NCBI GenBank assembly: GCA_036524855.1
Contig: DATDBL010000130.1
Span: 79,468 to 143,467 of the forward strand
Direction: 5' to 3'
DNA: 64,000 nt
From: Aldersonia sp036524855
Lineage (GTDB): Bacteria; Actinomycetota; Actinomycetes; Mycobacteriales; Mycobacteriaceae
Part shown: positions 53,011 through 62,030 of the stretch, piece after piece
Layout: each line of letters begins with the position of its first letter
Numbering within the stretch: the first letter of the stretch is position 1
Translations under genes and position numbers: made by a program
The notes under the pieces: model-generated
Databases searched by the model: none
Told to the model about the DNA's origin: nothing
Seen by the model: the letters and a program-made list of their open reading frames with translations, nothing else

Positions 53011-53731
53011 GCGTCTCCGTAGATCTCCTACTTTCTGCCACTGATGTGGCGGGCGTGGGAGAGTAACGCATGAAGAACCAACCGTCCGCACGGTATTGTC
53101 CTCTGCCGGGTCGCGCAACCCCGCGCAGACCCGGGCCTCCCACAGGTCCCCGGCTTGCAACACCCAATCGGGCCTGGGCGAGGTTGGCCTCGAGCCGCAG
53201 TTCATCGAGCACGCGCAACGGGTCGGCGAGGCTCTCCGTCGCGGCGACCCTCTTCGCTGGCTCGAACATGCAAGCGATTCTAGCAAGGGATATAGAGACG
53301 CACAAGGGGTTTCGAGGGCAAATACCCGGATTCGACTGGGCTGCTTGCATCGACACCGTTTATGCGGTCGGACTAGCACGCGCGGAGCGGATTTGATGTC
53401 GGAGGAGCGAGTCGGCGCAGGGCGGTCTTTGGCATCGAGCCCCATGCACCCGCCGGCGCGTGACATCGTCGCCACCCGACCGCGGGGAGTCCCTCGCTGA
53501 ACGGAGTCGGATCGGGACAAAGGCGGACTGCCGGGGACTCGTGCGGGGCCGGTGTCAGCCGGGCGCGCGGACATGCCCGGCGGCCCCGGGGGTGAGTTCC
53601 TGATGAGCGGATAGCGACACCTCGGCGCCACCGACGGAGCGCACTGCAATGTCCACGCGAGAATCGGGGAACCAACCCCCACCCCGTCACGTCGAACCGG
53701 GTGTAGGCCAAACCGTCGAGAAGGAGCATCG
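53011..53731. other. Gap between the RES toxin and the esx genes
   Basis: No gene is convincingly supported in these 720 nt. A minus-strand frame (53003-53356) contains MFEPAKRVAATESLADPLRV LDELRLEANLAQ, which looks protein-like but has no recognised family, and the rest is atypical. It may be a decayed gene. The right end must hold the esx promoter; GAGAAGGAG lies just before the first esx start. Confidence 0.4.
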
Positions 53732-54043
53732 ATGCCGCTCAAGGCAAGTCCGGAGGAGATCGCGCGGTTCGCGGGGGAGATGGAGAAGCGCCACGGCGAC
53801 CTCGTCAACATGATCAACCAGGTCAAGACGAACGAGGACAGCACCACGGCGACGTGGTCGGGCTACGCGCGTGCCTCGTTCGACCAGTTCATGGAGCGCT
53901 ACTACGGGCTCGCACGCCAACTCAACGATCAGCTCGCCAACACGGCCGACAGCGTCTCCGCCGCGGGTCGTCGCTACGGCGCCGCCGACGTCGAGTACTC
54001 GTCCGCCGTCGCCGGCAAGGCGAGCAGCCTCGACATGAGCTGA
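53732..54043 (+). CDS. WXG100-family secreted protein (first of pair)
   Basis: A 103-residue helical hairpin protein: MPLKASPEEIARFAGEMEKR then the turn TATWSGYARASFDQFMERYY, a W-x-G motif. The end carries YGAAD, which fits the YxxxD/E secretion signal recognised by EccC. It therefore corresponds to the signal-bearing partner of the pair, as EsxB does in ESX-1. AAGGAG lies 7 nt upstream. The second esx gene follows after 36 nt. Confidence 0.9.
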   Translation: MPLKASPEEIARFAGEMEKRHGDLVNMINQVKTNEDSTTATWSGYARASFDQFMERYYGLARQLNDQLANTADSVSAAGRRYGAADVEYSSAVAGKASSLDMS

Positions 54044-54079
54044 TCCGAAACCCCGTCCAACCCAGCACCAGGAGGATCC

Positions 54080-54385
54080 ATGGTCGCCAACGACCCAAGC
54101 GTCATCGCAGCCAACTTCGCGTCCGTCGCGGCCGGTGCCGAGAGCATCGTCGCCAGCGCCAAGGGCATCACGACGATGCTCGAGGAGTTCCACACCCAGG
54201 TGAGGGCCTTCGTCGACGAGCATTGGGAGGGTGACGCCAACGAGGCGTTCGCCGCCCTGCAGGGCCAGTGGAACGCGCGCACGCAGGAACTCAACGGCAC
54301 GCTCAACGCTGCCGGTGCCACCGTGCTCGATGGCAACCGCAACCTGCAGGCCACCGACGCGGCCAACGCGGCGATGTTCCAGTAA
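54080..54385 (+). CDS. WXG100-family secreted protein (second of pair)
   Basis: A 101-residue WXG100 protein starting MVANDPSVIAANFASVAAGA, with VDEHWEGDANEAFAALQGQW containing the W-x-G turn. It lacks an obvious YxxxD/E at its end (AANAAMFQ), so it probably leaves as a heterodimer with the upstream protein. AGGAGG precedes the ATG. By position, the pair matches esxT-esxU next to rplM in mycobacteria. Confidence 0.9.
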   Translation: MVANDPSVIAANFASVAAGAESIVASAKGITTMLEEFHTQVRAFVDEHWEGDANEAFAALQGQWNARTQELNGTLNAAGATVLDGNRNLQATDAANAAMFQ

Positions 54386-54401
54386 AGATGTTCCAGTAAG
54401 C

Positions 54402-54845
54402 CTAGGGCATCAGCGGACTCAGCACGACGCTGCTCTTCGTCTGCAGGATCATCGGATTCGCGCGCAGACTCTCCAGTGTCCGCTCGAGATGCACGGTGTC
54501 GGTGGTCCGGACCCGGAGCAGTGCGTTCGCCTCGCCCGTGATGGTGTACGCCTCGCGCACCTCCGGGACCCGGCGCACCACCCGGGCGATCTCGCTCGAA
54601 GCGGTGCGGCCACTGCAGTACAACTCGACGAACGCCGAGACGGCGTGGCCGAGGGCGGACGCGTCGACCGAGGCGTGGAAGCCCGTGATGACCCCGGCGT
54701 CCACAAGTCGGTCGACGCGGCGCTTGACCGCCGGAGCCGACAGGTTGACCTCCGCGCCGATCGCCGCGTAGCTTGCCCGTGCGTTTCGTTCGAGCAACGC
54801 AACGATTGTTCGGTCAACGGCATCTATGCGCAACGATTCGTCCAT
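54402..54845 (-). CDS. Lrp/AsnC-family transcriptional regulator
   Basis: A 147-residue regulator: IDAVDRTIVALLERNARASY and NLSAPAVKRRVDRLVDAGVI form the winged HTH, and the C-terminal RAM domain contains SAFVELYCSGRTASSEIARV and GEANALLRVRTTDTVHLERT for ligand binding. It is divergent from the dimethylargininase-like gene by 90 nt and is the likely amino-acid-responsive regulator of that operon, as with the AsnC gene next to the homologous pair in M. tuberculosis (Rv2322c-Rv2324 area). Confidence 0.92.
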   Translation of the reverse strand: MDESLRIDAVDRTIVALLERNARASYAAIGAEVNLSAPAVKRRVDRLVDAGVITGFHASVDASALGHAVSAFVELYCSGRTASSEIARVVRRVPEVREAYTITGEANALLRVRTTDTVHLERTLESLRANPMILQTKSSVVLSPLMP

Positions 54846-54864
54846 GCTATGGAATGTTATCGCG

Positions 54865-54893
54865 TTGATCGTTAATCATTCGCCTCCGATACT
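54865..54893 (+). promoter_or_regulatory. Candidate promoter for the dimethylargininase-rocD operon
   Basis: TTGATC (54865) and GATACT (54888) are 17 nt apart. They overlap an AT-rich stretch (GTTATCGCGTTGATCGTTAA) suitable for binding by the divergent Lrp/AsnC protein. Confidence 0.45.
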
Positions 54894-54935
54894 GGTTGTA
54901 CCGGGAAACCCCCGGTGGACCGATCAGGAGGCCGA

Positions 54936-55859
54936 ATGACGCTCACCGCCGGTTTCGGGCTGCGGCGCGCGACGGGCCACTGCCCGCCCAAGCGCTGCCC
55001 GACCAAGCGCTCCTACCTGCTGTGCCCGCCCACCTACTTCGACGTCGTCTATGCGATCAACGAGTGGATGCACCCAGAGGACCCCGTCGACACCGCCCGC
55101 GCCATGCGTCAGTGGGAACAACTGGTCAGCACCTATCGTGCACTCGGCCACGACGTAGCGATCATCGACCCGGTGCCGGGGCTGCCCGACATGGTGTTCG
55201 TGACCGACAGCGGCCTCGTCGTCGACGGTCGGGTGCTCGGGGCGCGATACAAGACCCGCCAACGGGCCGCCGAGGCGCATCACGTCATGCGGTGGTTCGA
55301 CGCCAACGGATTCCTGGATGCCCGTCCGCCGCGGTTCGTCAACGAGGGCGAGGGCGATTTCCTCGTCGTCGGCGACGTCATCCTGGCCGGCACCGGCTTC
55401 CGCACCGACCCGCGTGCGCACGCCGAAGCGGCCGCGCACCTGCGGCGCGAGGTGATCACGCTCAATCTGGTCGATCCGACCTACTACCACCTGAACACCG
55501 CGTTGGGCGTGCTCGACGACCGGTCCATCGCCTACCTACCGCGCGCCTTCGCGCCCGACAGCCTCACCCTGCTGCAGGAGCGCTTCCCGGACGCGGTCGT
55601 CGCCGATGAGGCCGACACGGAGTGGCTCGGGCTGAACCTGGTCAGCGACGGGCGCAACGTCGTCCTCGCGGCGCAGGCGGCCGGGCTCGCCGAGCAGCTG
55701 CGCGAGCGGGGATTCGTGCCGGTGCCGGTGGACTTCTCGGAGTTCCGCAAGTCGGGTGGCGGGATCAAGTGCGCGACGCTCGAGTTGCGCGGCGTGGAAC
55801 GCCTCGAACAGCAGAGCGTGGAACATCTGGAAGAGATCACGGGAGCGGAACGACGATGA
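54936..55859 (+). CDS. Dimethylargininase/arginine-hydrolase-like amidinotransferase-fold enzyme
   Basis: A 307-residue guanidine-modifying enzyme. Catalytic residues are visible: Cys279 in GGGIKCATLELRG and His185 in TYYHLNTALGVLDDRS, with Glu and Asp in NEGEGDFLVVGD. The N-terminal PKRCPTKRSYLLCPPTYFDV holds substrate-loop residues. It may hydrolyse methylarginines to citrulline, or arginine itself. AGGAGG lies 7 nt before the ATG at 54936. The stop overlaps rocD (ATGA), coupling it to ornithine catabolism. Confidence 0.85.
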   Translation: MTLTAGFGLRRATGHCPPKRCPTKRSYLLCPPTYFDVVYAINEWMHPEDPVDTARAMRQWEQLVSTYRALGHDVAIIDPVPGLPDMVFVTDSGLVVDGRVLGARYKTRQRAAEAHHVMRWFDANGFLDARPPRFVNEGEGDFLVVGDVILAGTGFRTDPRAHAEAAAHLRREVITLNLVDPTYYHLNTALGVLDDRSIAYLPRAFAPDSLTLLQERFPDAVVADEADTEWLGLNLVSDGRNVVLAAQAAGLAEQLRERGFVPVPVDFSEFRKSGGGIKCATLELRGVERLEQQSVEHLEEITGAERR

Positions 55860-57085
55860 CCCTGATGGACAACGACGTCACCGCCGGGGACATGAGCGCT
55901 GCGCTATCCGCGGCGCAGGCGCACAGCGCGCACAACTACAACCCGCTGCCGGTCGTGCTCGAATCGGCCAGCGGTGTGTGGGCGCGCGGGATCGACGGCG
56001 TCGAATACCTCGACATGCTCGCCGGCTATTCTGCGCTCAACTTCGGCCACTGCCATCCGGACCTGGTGCGGGTCGCGCAGGAGCAGATCGCGCGACTCAC
56101 GTTGACCAGCCGCGCGTTCCAGCACGACCAGTTCGCCTCCTTCTGCACCGATCTGGCCCGGTTGTGCGGCAAGGACGCGGTGCTGCCGATGAACACCGGG
56201 GCCGAGGCGGTCGAGACGGCGCTCAAGCTCGCCCGCAAGTGGGGTTACGAACGCAAGGGTGTGCGCCCCGGTGCGGCCGAGATCATCACGTGCGCGGGCA
56301 ATTTCCACGGCCGCACCATTACGATCGTCGGTTTTTCCTCGGATCCCGACGCCAATACCAACTTCGGTCCCTATCCGGCCGGGTTCGTGTCGGTCGCCTA
56401 CGGTGACGCCGCGGCGATCGAGGCGGTGATCACCGAGAACACGGTTGGCGTGCTCGTCGAGCCGATCCAGGGCGAGGCCGGCGTGCTCGTCCCGCCGCCG
56501 GGCTATCTGGCGCAGGTGCGTCGGATCTGCGATCGGCACGGGATCCTCATGATCGCCGACGAGGTGCAGAGCGGGCTCGCCCGCACCGGCGACACCTTCG
56601 CCTGCGACCACGAGAACGTCGTGCCCGACCTGTACATCCTGGGCAAGGCGCTCGGCGGCGGACTGGTGCCGGTGTCTGCCGTCGTCGCCGACTGGGACGT
56701 GATGGGCGTGCTCGCGCCCGGCCAGCACGGCAGCACGTTTGGCGGCAACCCGCTGGCGTGCGCAGTCGGCAGCGCCGTCGTGCGGTTGCTCGAGACCGGA
56801 GAATTCCAGGCGCGTAGCCGCGAACTCGGCGCGCACCTGCACGGGCTGCTCGCGCAACTGCCGTCGAGCCAGGTCGAGCAGGTGCGGGGACGTGGCCTGT
56901 GGGCAGGCGTGCAACTGGCCGCGGGCCAAGCGAGCGCGCGGGTGATCTGCGAGCGGTTGTTGGCGCGTCGGGTCCTCGCCAAGGACGCGCACGAGGGCAC
57001 GATCCGGATCGCGCCGCCGCTGGTCATCACGGTGGCCGAGCTGGAGTGGGGCGTCGAGCAGTTGGCCGCGAGCCTGGACGGCTGA
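55856..57085 (+). CDS. rocD: Ornithine aminotransferase
   Basis: A 409-residue class III PLP aminotransferase: HNYNPLPVVLESASGVWARG, PMNTGAEAVETALKLARKWG, the FHGRTIT motif, EPIQGEAGVLVPPPGYLAQV, Asp in LMIADEVQSGLARTG and the PLP lysine Lys264 in LYILGKALGGGLVPVSAVVA. It converts ornithine and 2-oxoglutarate to glutamate semialdehyde. A single full-length gene here contrasts with the split rocD1/rocD2 of M. tuberculosis. Confidence 0.92.
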   Translation: MTLMDNDVTAGDMSAALSAAQAHSAHNYNPLPVVLESASGVWARGIDGVEYLDMLAGYSALNFGHCHPDLVRVAQEQIARLTLTSRAFQHDQFASFCTDLARLCGKDAVLPMNTGAEAVETALKLARKWGYERKGVRPGAAEIITCAGNFHGRTITIVGFSSDPDANTNFGPYPAGFVSVAYGDAAAIEAVITENTVGVLVEPIQGEAGVLVPPPGYLAQVRRICDRHGILMIADEVQSGLARTGDTFACDHENVVPDLYILGKALGGGLVPVSAVVADWDVMGVLAPGQHGSTFGGNPLACAVGSAVVRLLETGEFQARSRELGAHLHGLLAQLPSSQVEQVRGRGLWAGVQLAAGQASARVICERLLARRVLAKDAHEGTIRIAPPLVITVAELEWGVEQLAASLDG

Positions 57086-57173
57086 GCACACAAGTCCCCT
57101 GCGCAGGTGGCCTCGGTCTCTACCGGGTGTGGACCTGCGACTGCGATGGTCGTGGTGCGGCGCCGGCAACTCG

Positions 57174-57226
57174 GCGGCAGACACAGCACGACAGACGCAG
57201 CACGACAGACGCTTTACGACAGACGG
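57174..57226 (+). repeat. Short tandem repeat upstream of the nitroreductase
   Basis: GCAGACACAGCACGACAGAC, CGCAGCACGACAGAC and CGCTTTACGACAGAC are imperfect 15-bp repeats just before the nitroreductase. The 158-nt gap from rocD holds no gene. The ribosome binding site GGAGA follows. Confidence 0.5.
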
Positions 57227-57243
57227 AGTCGAAGGAGACGACC

Positions 57244-58242
57244 ATGGACCGCGGGCTACCCGACGACCGGACTGTCACCACCGCGATCGATCTCGCGACC
57301 CGCGCACCGTCGGTGCACAACACCCAGCCGTGGAGCTGGCGCATCGGCGACCGGAGCGTCCATCTCTACGCGGACCCCGAGCGGCAGGTCTCCGCGACCG
57401 ACCCCGACCAGCGTGACCTCGTGATGAGCTGCGGCGCGGCACTGCACCACTCGCGCGTCGCGTTCGCCGCGCTCGGCTGGAGCACGACGGTGGACCGGCT
57501 GCCCAACCCCGACGACCCGAACCACCTCGCGTCACTCCAACTCGCCGAGCACACGCCGGCGCCGCAGGACCTCGAACTGTCCGTCGCGATCTCGCGCCGG
57601 CGCACCGACCGTCGCCGCTACAGCACGTGGGAGGTACCCCCGGCCTACCTGCGCCAACTCGTCGACCGCGCCGCCGAGGCGGGCGTGGTCGTGCGGCAGG
57701 TCCCCGACGGAGGACCCCGCGCGAAGTTGATCGCGGCGATCGACGAGGCCGCGCGCCGACACGCCGCCGATCCCGAGTACCGGCATGAGATCGGCATGTG
57801 GAGCGGGCGGCACGGCTCCCTCGACGGGGTGCCCGCGCGCAGCGCGGTCGCCCCGGACGACGGCGACGAGATCCCGGCCCGCGCCTTTGCCGCGGGCGAC
57901 CTCGCGCAGCCGCCCGGTGCCGGACCCGAGGACGCGGCGACGCTGCTCGCTCTGGGCACGTCCTCCGACGACCGCATGTCGTGGCTGCGTGCCGGTGAGG
58001 CGATGAGCGCGATGCTGTTGACCGCGACCTCGCTCGGACTGGCGACCTGCCCGATCACCGAGCCGCTGGAACTGCGTGACCTGCGCACCGTGGTGCGTCG
58101 GGACGTCCTCGGCGACAGCGGTTTCCCGCAGATTGTGCTCCGCGTGGGGCGGCCGGTGCCGCGTGCCGACGCGCTGCCGGCAACCCCGCGGCGACCGGTG
58201 GAGGAGGTCGTCGGTCGGCTCGACCCGTCCCCGTCGCGGTGA
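57244..58242 (+). CDS. Acg-type nitroreductase-family protein
   Basis: A 332-residue protein of the Acg family: IDLATRAPSVHNTQPWSWRI near the start (FMN site), RRRTDRRRYSTWEVPPAYLR in the middle and WLRAGEAMSAMLLTATSLGL near the end, two nitroreductase-like halves fused. Mycobacterial relatives (Rv3131, Acg) belong to the DosR dormancy regulon. I see no clear DosR box upstream. Its activity is uncertain, as Acg proteins may sequester FMN rather than reduce substrates. Confidence 0.85.
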   Translation: MDRGLPDDRTVTTAIDLATRAPSVHNTQPWSWRIGDRSVHLYADPERQVSATDPDQRDLVMSCGAALHHSRVAFAALGWSTTVDRLPNPDDPNHLASLQLAEHTPAPQDLELSVAISRRRTDRRRYSTWEVPPAYLRQLVDRAAEAGVVVRQVPDGGPRAKLIAAIDEAARRHAADPEYRHEIGMWSGRHGSLDGVPARSAVAPDDGDEIPARAFAAGDLAQPPGAGPEDAATLLALGTSSDDRMSWLRAGEAMSAMLLTATSLGLATCPITEPLELRDLRTVVRRDVLGDSGFPQIVLRVGRPVPRADALPATPRRPVEEVVGRLDPSPSR

Positions 58243-58379
58243 CCTTGCCGCGGGTGCTGACGTTGACCTACGGCGTCGCTGCCGCGGCCGCGACCGTCAC
58301 CCATCCTGGCGCAAACATCTTCACCGCCGCCGAGGTCGAGACGCTCGCGCCGCTGGTGCGGGTGGAGCACCTTTCGTAG
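58239..58379 (+). CDS. Possible 46-residue small protein
   Basis: A GTG start overlapping the nitroreductase stop gives MTLPRVLTLTYGVAAAAATV then THPGANIFTAAEVETLAPLV RVEHLS. Composition is protein-like but no family is recognised, and no ribosome binding site is evident. It may be a remnant. Confidence 0.2.
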   Translation: MTLPRVLTLTYGVAAAAATVTHPGANIFTAAEVETLAPLVRVEHLS

Positions 58380-58405
58380 GCGAAGCGTTGTCGACCGGCG
58401 GCACG

Positions 58406-58449
58406 CCGCGCAGGTTATGTACGCGTCGCGCGAGCTACAACCTGCGCGG
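58406..58449. terminator. Hairpin between convergent nitroreductase and ppsA
   Basis: CCGCGCAGGTT (58406) and AACCTGCGCGG (58439) are exact complements enclosing a 22-nt loop that itself holds CGCGTCGCG. It lies between converging genes and suits bidirectional termination. Confidence 0.55.
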
Positions 58450-58507
58450 TGCGTGAAAAGGCGCGCGGCGTGACATTCCACAAGCACTCACGGGTGGGGC
58501 CCGGGCG

Positions 58508-60766
58508 TCAGCCGATGGCCGCGTCCAGCAGCACCCGCTGCTCCGCCGCCGCGACCGCCGCGCGGACGTCGGCGATGACGTCGGGGTTCACCGAGATCGA
58601 GGTGATCCCCATCCGCACCAGGCGCTCGGCGAAGCCGGGCCTCGTGGACGGTGCCTGGCCGCACAGCGACGATGTGATCCCGTGCCGGCGCGCGGTCTTC
58701 ACGATCAGCTCGATCGCCGCGAGCACCGCCTCGTCGGCCTCGTCGAACACCTCCGCACAGGTCTCGGAGTCACGGTCGACACCCAGGACGAGTTGGGTCA
58801 GGTCGTTGCTGCCGATCGAGACGCCGTCGATGCCGAGGCCGATGTACTGGGGCAGCCAGTACACCACCGACGGCACTTCCGCCATCACCCACCGGTGCAG
58901 GCCGCGGTGGCGTCCCAACGGGCTGGCGTCCACCAGTTTCAGGCACTGCTCGAGTTCCCACTTGGTCCGCACGAACGGGATCATCAGGTGCACGTTCGGG
59001 GACCGCTCACGCACCCGCGCGAGCGCCTCTAGTTCGAGTTCGAACAGCCCCGAGTCCCGGGTGTAGCGGTAGCAGCCGCGGAACCCGATCATCGGGTTGC
59101 TCTCCACCGGTTCGTAGTTCGCGCCACCGGTGAGGCCGCGGAACTCGTTGGTGCGCAGGTCGGTCGCGCGGTAGACCACCGGGCGGGGCGCGAACGCCGT
59201 CGCGATCGTGGTGAGCGAGGCCGCCATCGACGACACGAACTCCTCCTGCTCTCCCTTCGCGATCAGGTCACGCGGATGCCGGCCGCCGAGCGCCTCGGTG
59301 AGCATGAACTCCGCGCGCAGCAGACCGACGCCGTCGACGTCGGCGGCCGCGGCCTTCGCGGCGCCGGCGGGCATGGCCAGGTTGACATACACCTTGGTCG
59401 CGGTCGGGATGCGGGCCGGCGCGACAGCGGGCGCCGCAGCCGACGTCACTGCCGGTGCCGCGGTCCGGCCCAGCACGACCGTGCCCTTGCGGCCGTCGAC
59501 GGTCACGACCTGGCCGGTGTGCAGGTCCTTGGTCGCCGAGCGCGCACCGACCACGCAAGGAACGCCGAGTTCGCGTGCGACGATCGCGGCGTGACAGGTC
59601 ATCCCGCCACTGTCGGTGACCAACGCCGACGCGCGCCGGATGGTCGGAACCCAGTCGGGGTTGGTCATCGGCGCGACGAGCACCTCCCCGTCGACGAGCA
59701 GGTGTCCGTCAGCGGGGGAGGTCAGGATCCGCACCGCCCCCGATGCGGTGCCGGGCGCGGCGGCCAAACCGGTCGCCACCGGTGTGGCGTCGCTCGCCGC
59801 CGGTGCGGCCTGCTCCGCACTCCCGAGGGTGGTGATGGGACGCGCCTGCACCAGCCAGGTCTTCCCGTCCGCGATCGCCCACTCGATGTCCTGCGGGCAG
59901 CCGTAGTGCTCCTCGGCGGTGATCGCGAGCCGGGCGATGGTGCGCACCTCGTCGTCGTCGAGGACCCGGGTGCCGCCGTCGGTCACCGGAACCGTCAGGT
60001 CGCCGCCGTCGGCGCCGCGCACGATCTCGAACTCCTGCTTGCCGATGTGCGCGGCCGCGGTCTCCAAAGTGTCTTTCTCGACGACGTAGTTGTCCGGTTC
60101 CACGCTGCCGGACACGACCACCTCGCCCTGCCCGCGGGCGCCCTCGATCACCATGCGGTTGCGGTCGCCGGTGCTGGGGTCGACGGTGAAGCAGACACCG
60201 CTGCGCTGCGAGGCGAGCATCACCTGTACCACGACGGCCATCGCCGGTTCGGTCTCGATGCCGCGGCTGGAGCGGTAGTTCTCGCTGCGGGGGCTGTACA
60301 GCGACGCCCAGCAGCGGGTGACGGCATCGATCAGCGCGTCGTCGCCGGACACGTTCGTGAAGGTGGCGTTCATCCCCGCGAACGAGGTGGACGCGCCGTC
60401 CTCGCCGGTCGCCGACGACCGCACCGCCACCACCGCGTCCGGGCCGATCCCGCGGTAGGCCGTCAGGATCTCGGTGCGGACGTCTTCGGCGACACCGGCC
60501 TTGTGCACGAGACCCCGCATCCGCTCGCACCGATCGGCGAGGCCGATGTCGTTGCGGATGTCGTCGAGTGCCTCGCGGTGGATCTCGCGGATCTCCTGCG
60601 CCACCCCACCCGCCTCGATGGACTGCAGGTACCCCGACCGCACCACCACGAATCCCGGCGGAACCGGCAGGCCGGCGGCGGTCAGCTCGCCGAGATTGGC
60701 GCCCTTGCCGCCGGCCTCCTCCGAATCGGAGAGCCGCAGAATCTCGATGTCGCGCACGTGTGTCAT
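58508..60766 (-). CDS. ppsA: Phosphoenolpyruvate synthase
   Basis: A 752-residue PEP synthase making PEP from pyruvate and ATP. It has the N-terminal ATP-grasp domain (EEAGGKGANLGELTAAGLPV, VAVRSSATGEDGASTSFAGM), the swivelling phosphohistidine domain with catalytic His in TDSGGMTCHAAIVARELGVP, and the C-terminal PEP-binding barrel (GIDGVSIGSNDLTQLVLGVD and SLCGQAPSTRPGFAERLVRM). An Ala/Pro-rich linker joins the last two domains. It is convergent with the nitroreductase and divergent from rplM. Confidence 0.93.
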   Translation of the reverse strand: MTHVRDIEILRLSDSEEAGGKGANLGELTAAGLPVPPGFVVVRSGYLQSIEAGGVAQEIREIHREALDDIRNDIGLADRCERMRGLVHKAGVAEDVRTEILTAYRGIGPDAVVAVRSSATGEDGASTSFAGMNATFTNVSGDDALIDAVTRCWASLYSPRSENYRSSRGIETEPAMAVVVQVMLASQRSGVCFTVDPSTGDRNRMVIEGARGQGEVVVSGSVEPDNYVVEKDTLETAAAHIGKQEFEIVRGADGGDLTVPVTDGGTRVLDDDEVRTIARLAITAEEHYGCPQDIEWAIADGKTWLVQARPITTLGSAEQAAPAASDATPVATGLAAAPGTASGAVRILTSPADGHLLVDGEVLVAPMTNPDWVPTIRRASALVTDSGGMTCHAAIVARELGVPCVVGARSATKDLHTGQVVTVDGRKGTVVLGRTAAPAVTSAAAPAVAPARIPTATKVYVNLAMPAGAAKAAAADVDGVGLLRAEFMLTEALGGRHPRDLIAKGEQEEFVSSMAASLTTIATAFAPRPVVYRATDLRTNEFRGLTGGANYEPVESNPMIGFRGCYRYTRDSGLFELELEALARVRERSPNVHLMIPFVRTKWELEQCLKLVDASPLGRHRGLHRWVMAEVPSVVYWLPQYIGLGIDGVSIGSNDLTQLVLGVDRDSETCAEVFDEADEAVLAAIELIVKTARRHGITSSLCGQAPSTRPGFAERLVRMGITSISVNPDVIADVRAAVAAAEQRVLLDAAIG

Positions 60767-60856
60767 GTGACCGACGTTGCTCCGCGGCGCGGCTTGCCGC
60801 TAGGGGCGATCGGACCGCTGGACAGGGGACCAACTGCCTCTGTCCGGGCCGTCATT

Positions 60857-60886
60857 TTGACCCGCGGACCGGCGGGCCGGTATCGT
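60857..60886 (+). promoter_or_regulatory. Candidate rplM-rpsI promoter
   Basis: TTGACC (60857) and TATCGT (60881) with an 18-nt spacer form a good core promoter. The start site near 60893 leaves a leader of about 130 nt, with no gene in this intergenic space. Confidence 0.5.
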
Positions 60887-61020
60887 GGCCAGTCGGCGTG
60901 CGGTACGCCGGGCGTCTCCGTTTGCCCAGCGTAGAGCGAGTCCCGGGTCTGTGTTGGCCGCCGGGAACCCCTCGACCGCGCACCGGGCCGGCACCACCTA
61001 CGAGCAGACAGGGAGCGACT

Positions 61021-61464
61021 GTGCCTACGTACAGCCCCAAGGCGGGTGACGTGACCCACAACTGGCACGTCATCGATGCCACGGACGTCGTACTCGGCCG
61101 TCTCGCCGTGCAGGCAGCGAATCTGCTGCGCGGCAAGCACAAGCCGACCTACGCACCGAACGTCGATGGCGGAGACTACGTCGTCATCATCAACGCCGAG
61201 AAGGTCGCGATCAGCGGCAACAAGCGGGACAACAAGTTCCTGCACCACCACTCCGGGTATCCGGGCGGGCTCAAGTCGCGCTCTGTCGGCCAGGTGCTTG
61301 CCACCCGCCCCGACCGTCTCGTGGAGAAGGCCATCACCGGGATGATCCCCAAGAACAAGCTCGGCCGCGCCATCAGCGGCAAGCTGAAGGTATACGCGGG
61401 TCCGACCCATCCCCACACCGCCCAGCAGCCGGTGCCGTTCGAGATCAAGCAGGTGGCCCAGTGA
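61021..61464 (+). CDS. rplM: 50S ribosomal protein L13
   Basis: A 147-residue L13 with a GTG start: VPTYSPKAGDVTHNWHVIDA, then VLGRLAVQAANLLRGKHKPT and MIPKNKLGRAISGKLKVYAG. It initiates 50S assembly. The stop overlaps the rpsI GTG by 4 nt. Confidence 0.97.
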   Translation: MPTYSPKAGDVTHNWHVIDATDVVLGRLAVQAANLLRGKHKPTYAPNVDGGDYVVIINAEKVAISGNKRDNKFLHHHSGYPGGLKSRSVGQVLATRPDRLVEKAITGMIPKNKLGRAISGKLKVYAGPTHPHTAQQPVPFEIKQVAQ

Positions 61465-62000
61465 CCGCTCCCGAAGAGACCGCTCCCGACGAAAACACAG
61501 AATCCTCCGAGGAAGCCGGGTACGACGACACCGCCGTCGAGCTGGTCGAGGTCGTCGAGGGAGAGTTCGCGACCCCCGAGCCCGAGGTGGCGCCGCAGGC
61601 CCCGATCGTCATCGATCGCCCGGTGCAGACCGTCGGTCGTCGTAAGGAGGCCGTGGTACGGATACGCCTGCTCCCCGGCAGCGGTCAGTTCACGCTCAAC
61701 GGTCGCACCCTCGAGGACTACTTCCCGAACAAGGTGCACCAGCAGCTGGTCAAGGCGCCGCTGGTGACCGTCGAGCGCACCGAGTCGTTCGACGTGCACG
61801 CCCGCCTGCACGGTGGCGGACCGTCCGGTCAGGCCGGCGCACTGCGGCTCGCGATCGCCCGTGCCCTGATCGAGGTGACCGCCGAGGACCGTCCCGCGCT
61901 CAAGCGTGCCGGCTTCCTCACGCGTGACCCGCGGGCCACCGAGCGCAAGAAGTACGGTCTGAAGAAGGCGCGCAAGGCGCCGCAGTACTCGAAGCGCTGA
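61461..62000 (+). CDS. rpsI: 30S ribosomal protein S9 with acidic N-terminal extension
   Basis: A 179-residue protein. The C-terminal 128 residues are canonical S9 (TVGRRKEAVVRIRLLPGSGQ, HGGGPSGQAGALRLAIARAL, KKYGLKKARKAPQYSKR), whose tail contacts the P-site tRNA. The first 50 residues are strongly acidic (EETAPDENTESSEEAG), an extension also present in relatives but of variable length. The GTG start is coupled to rplM. Confidence 0.96.
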   Translation: MTAPEETAPDENTESSEEAGYDDTAVELVEVVEGEFATPEPEVAPQAPIVIDRPVQTVGRRKEAVVRIRLLPGSGQFTLNGRTLEDYFPNKVHQQLVKAPLVTVERTESFDVHARLHGGGPSGQAGALRLAIARALIEVTAEDRPALKRAGFLTRDPRATERKKYGLKKARKAPQYSKR

Positions 62001-62030
62001 CGCTCCACGCGCAAGACGTTCCGGTTTTCA

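Noticed and set aside
53003..53356. A 117-codon minus-strand open frame between the RES toxin and the esx genes
   Set aside because: No ribosome binding site, no family resemblance, and the second half is low-complexity Gly/Pro/Arg. It may be a decayed gene but is not supported as a CDS.
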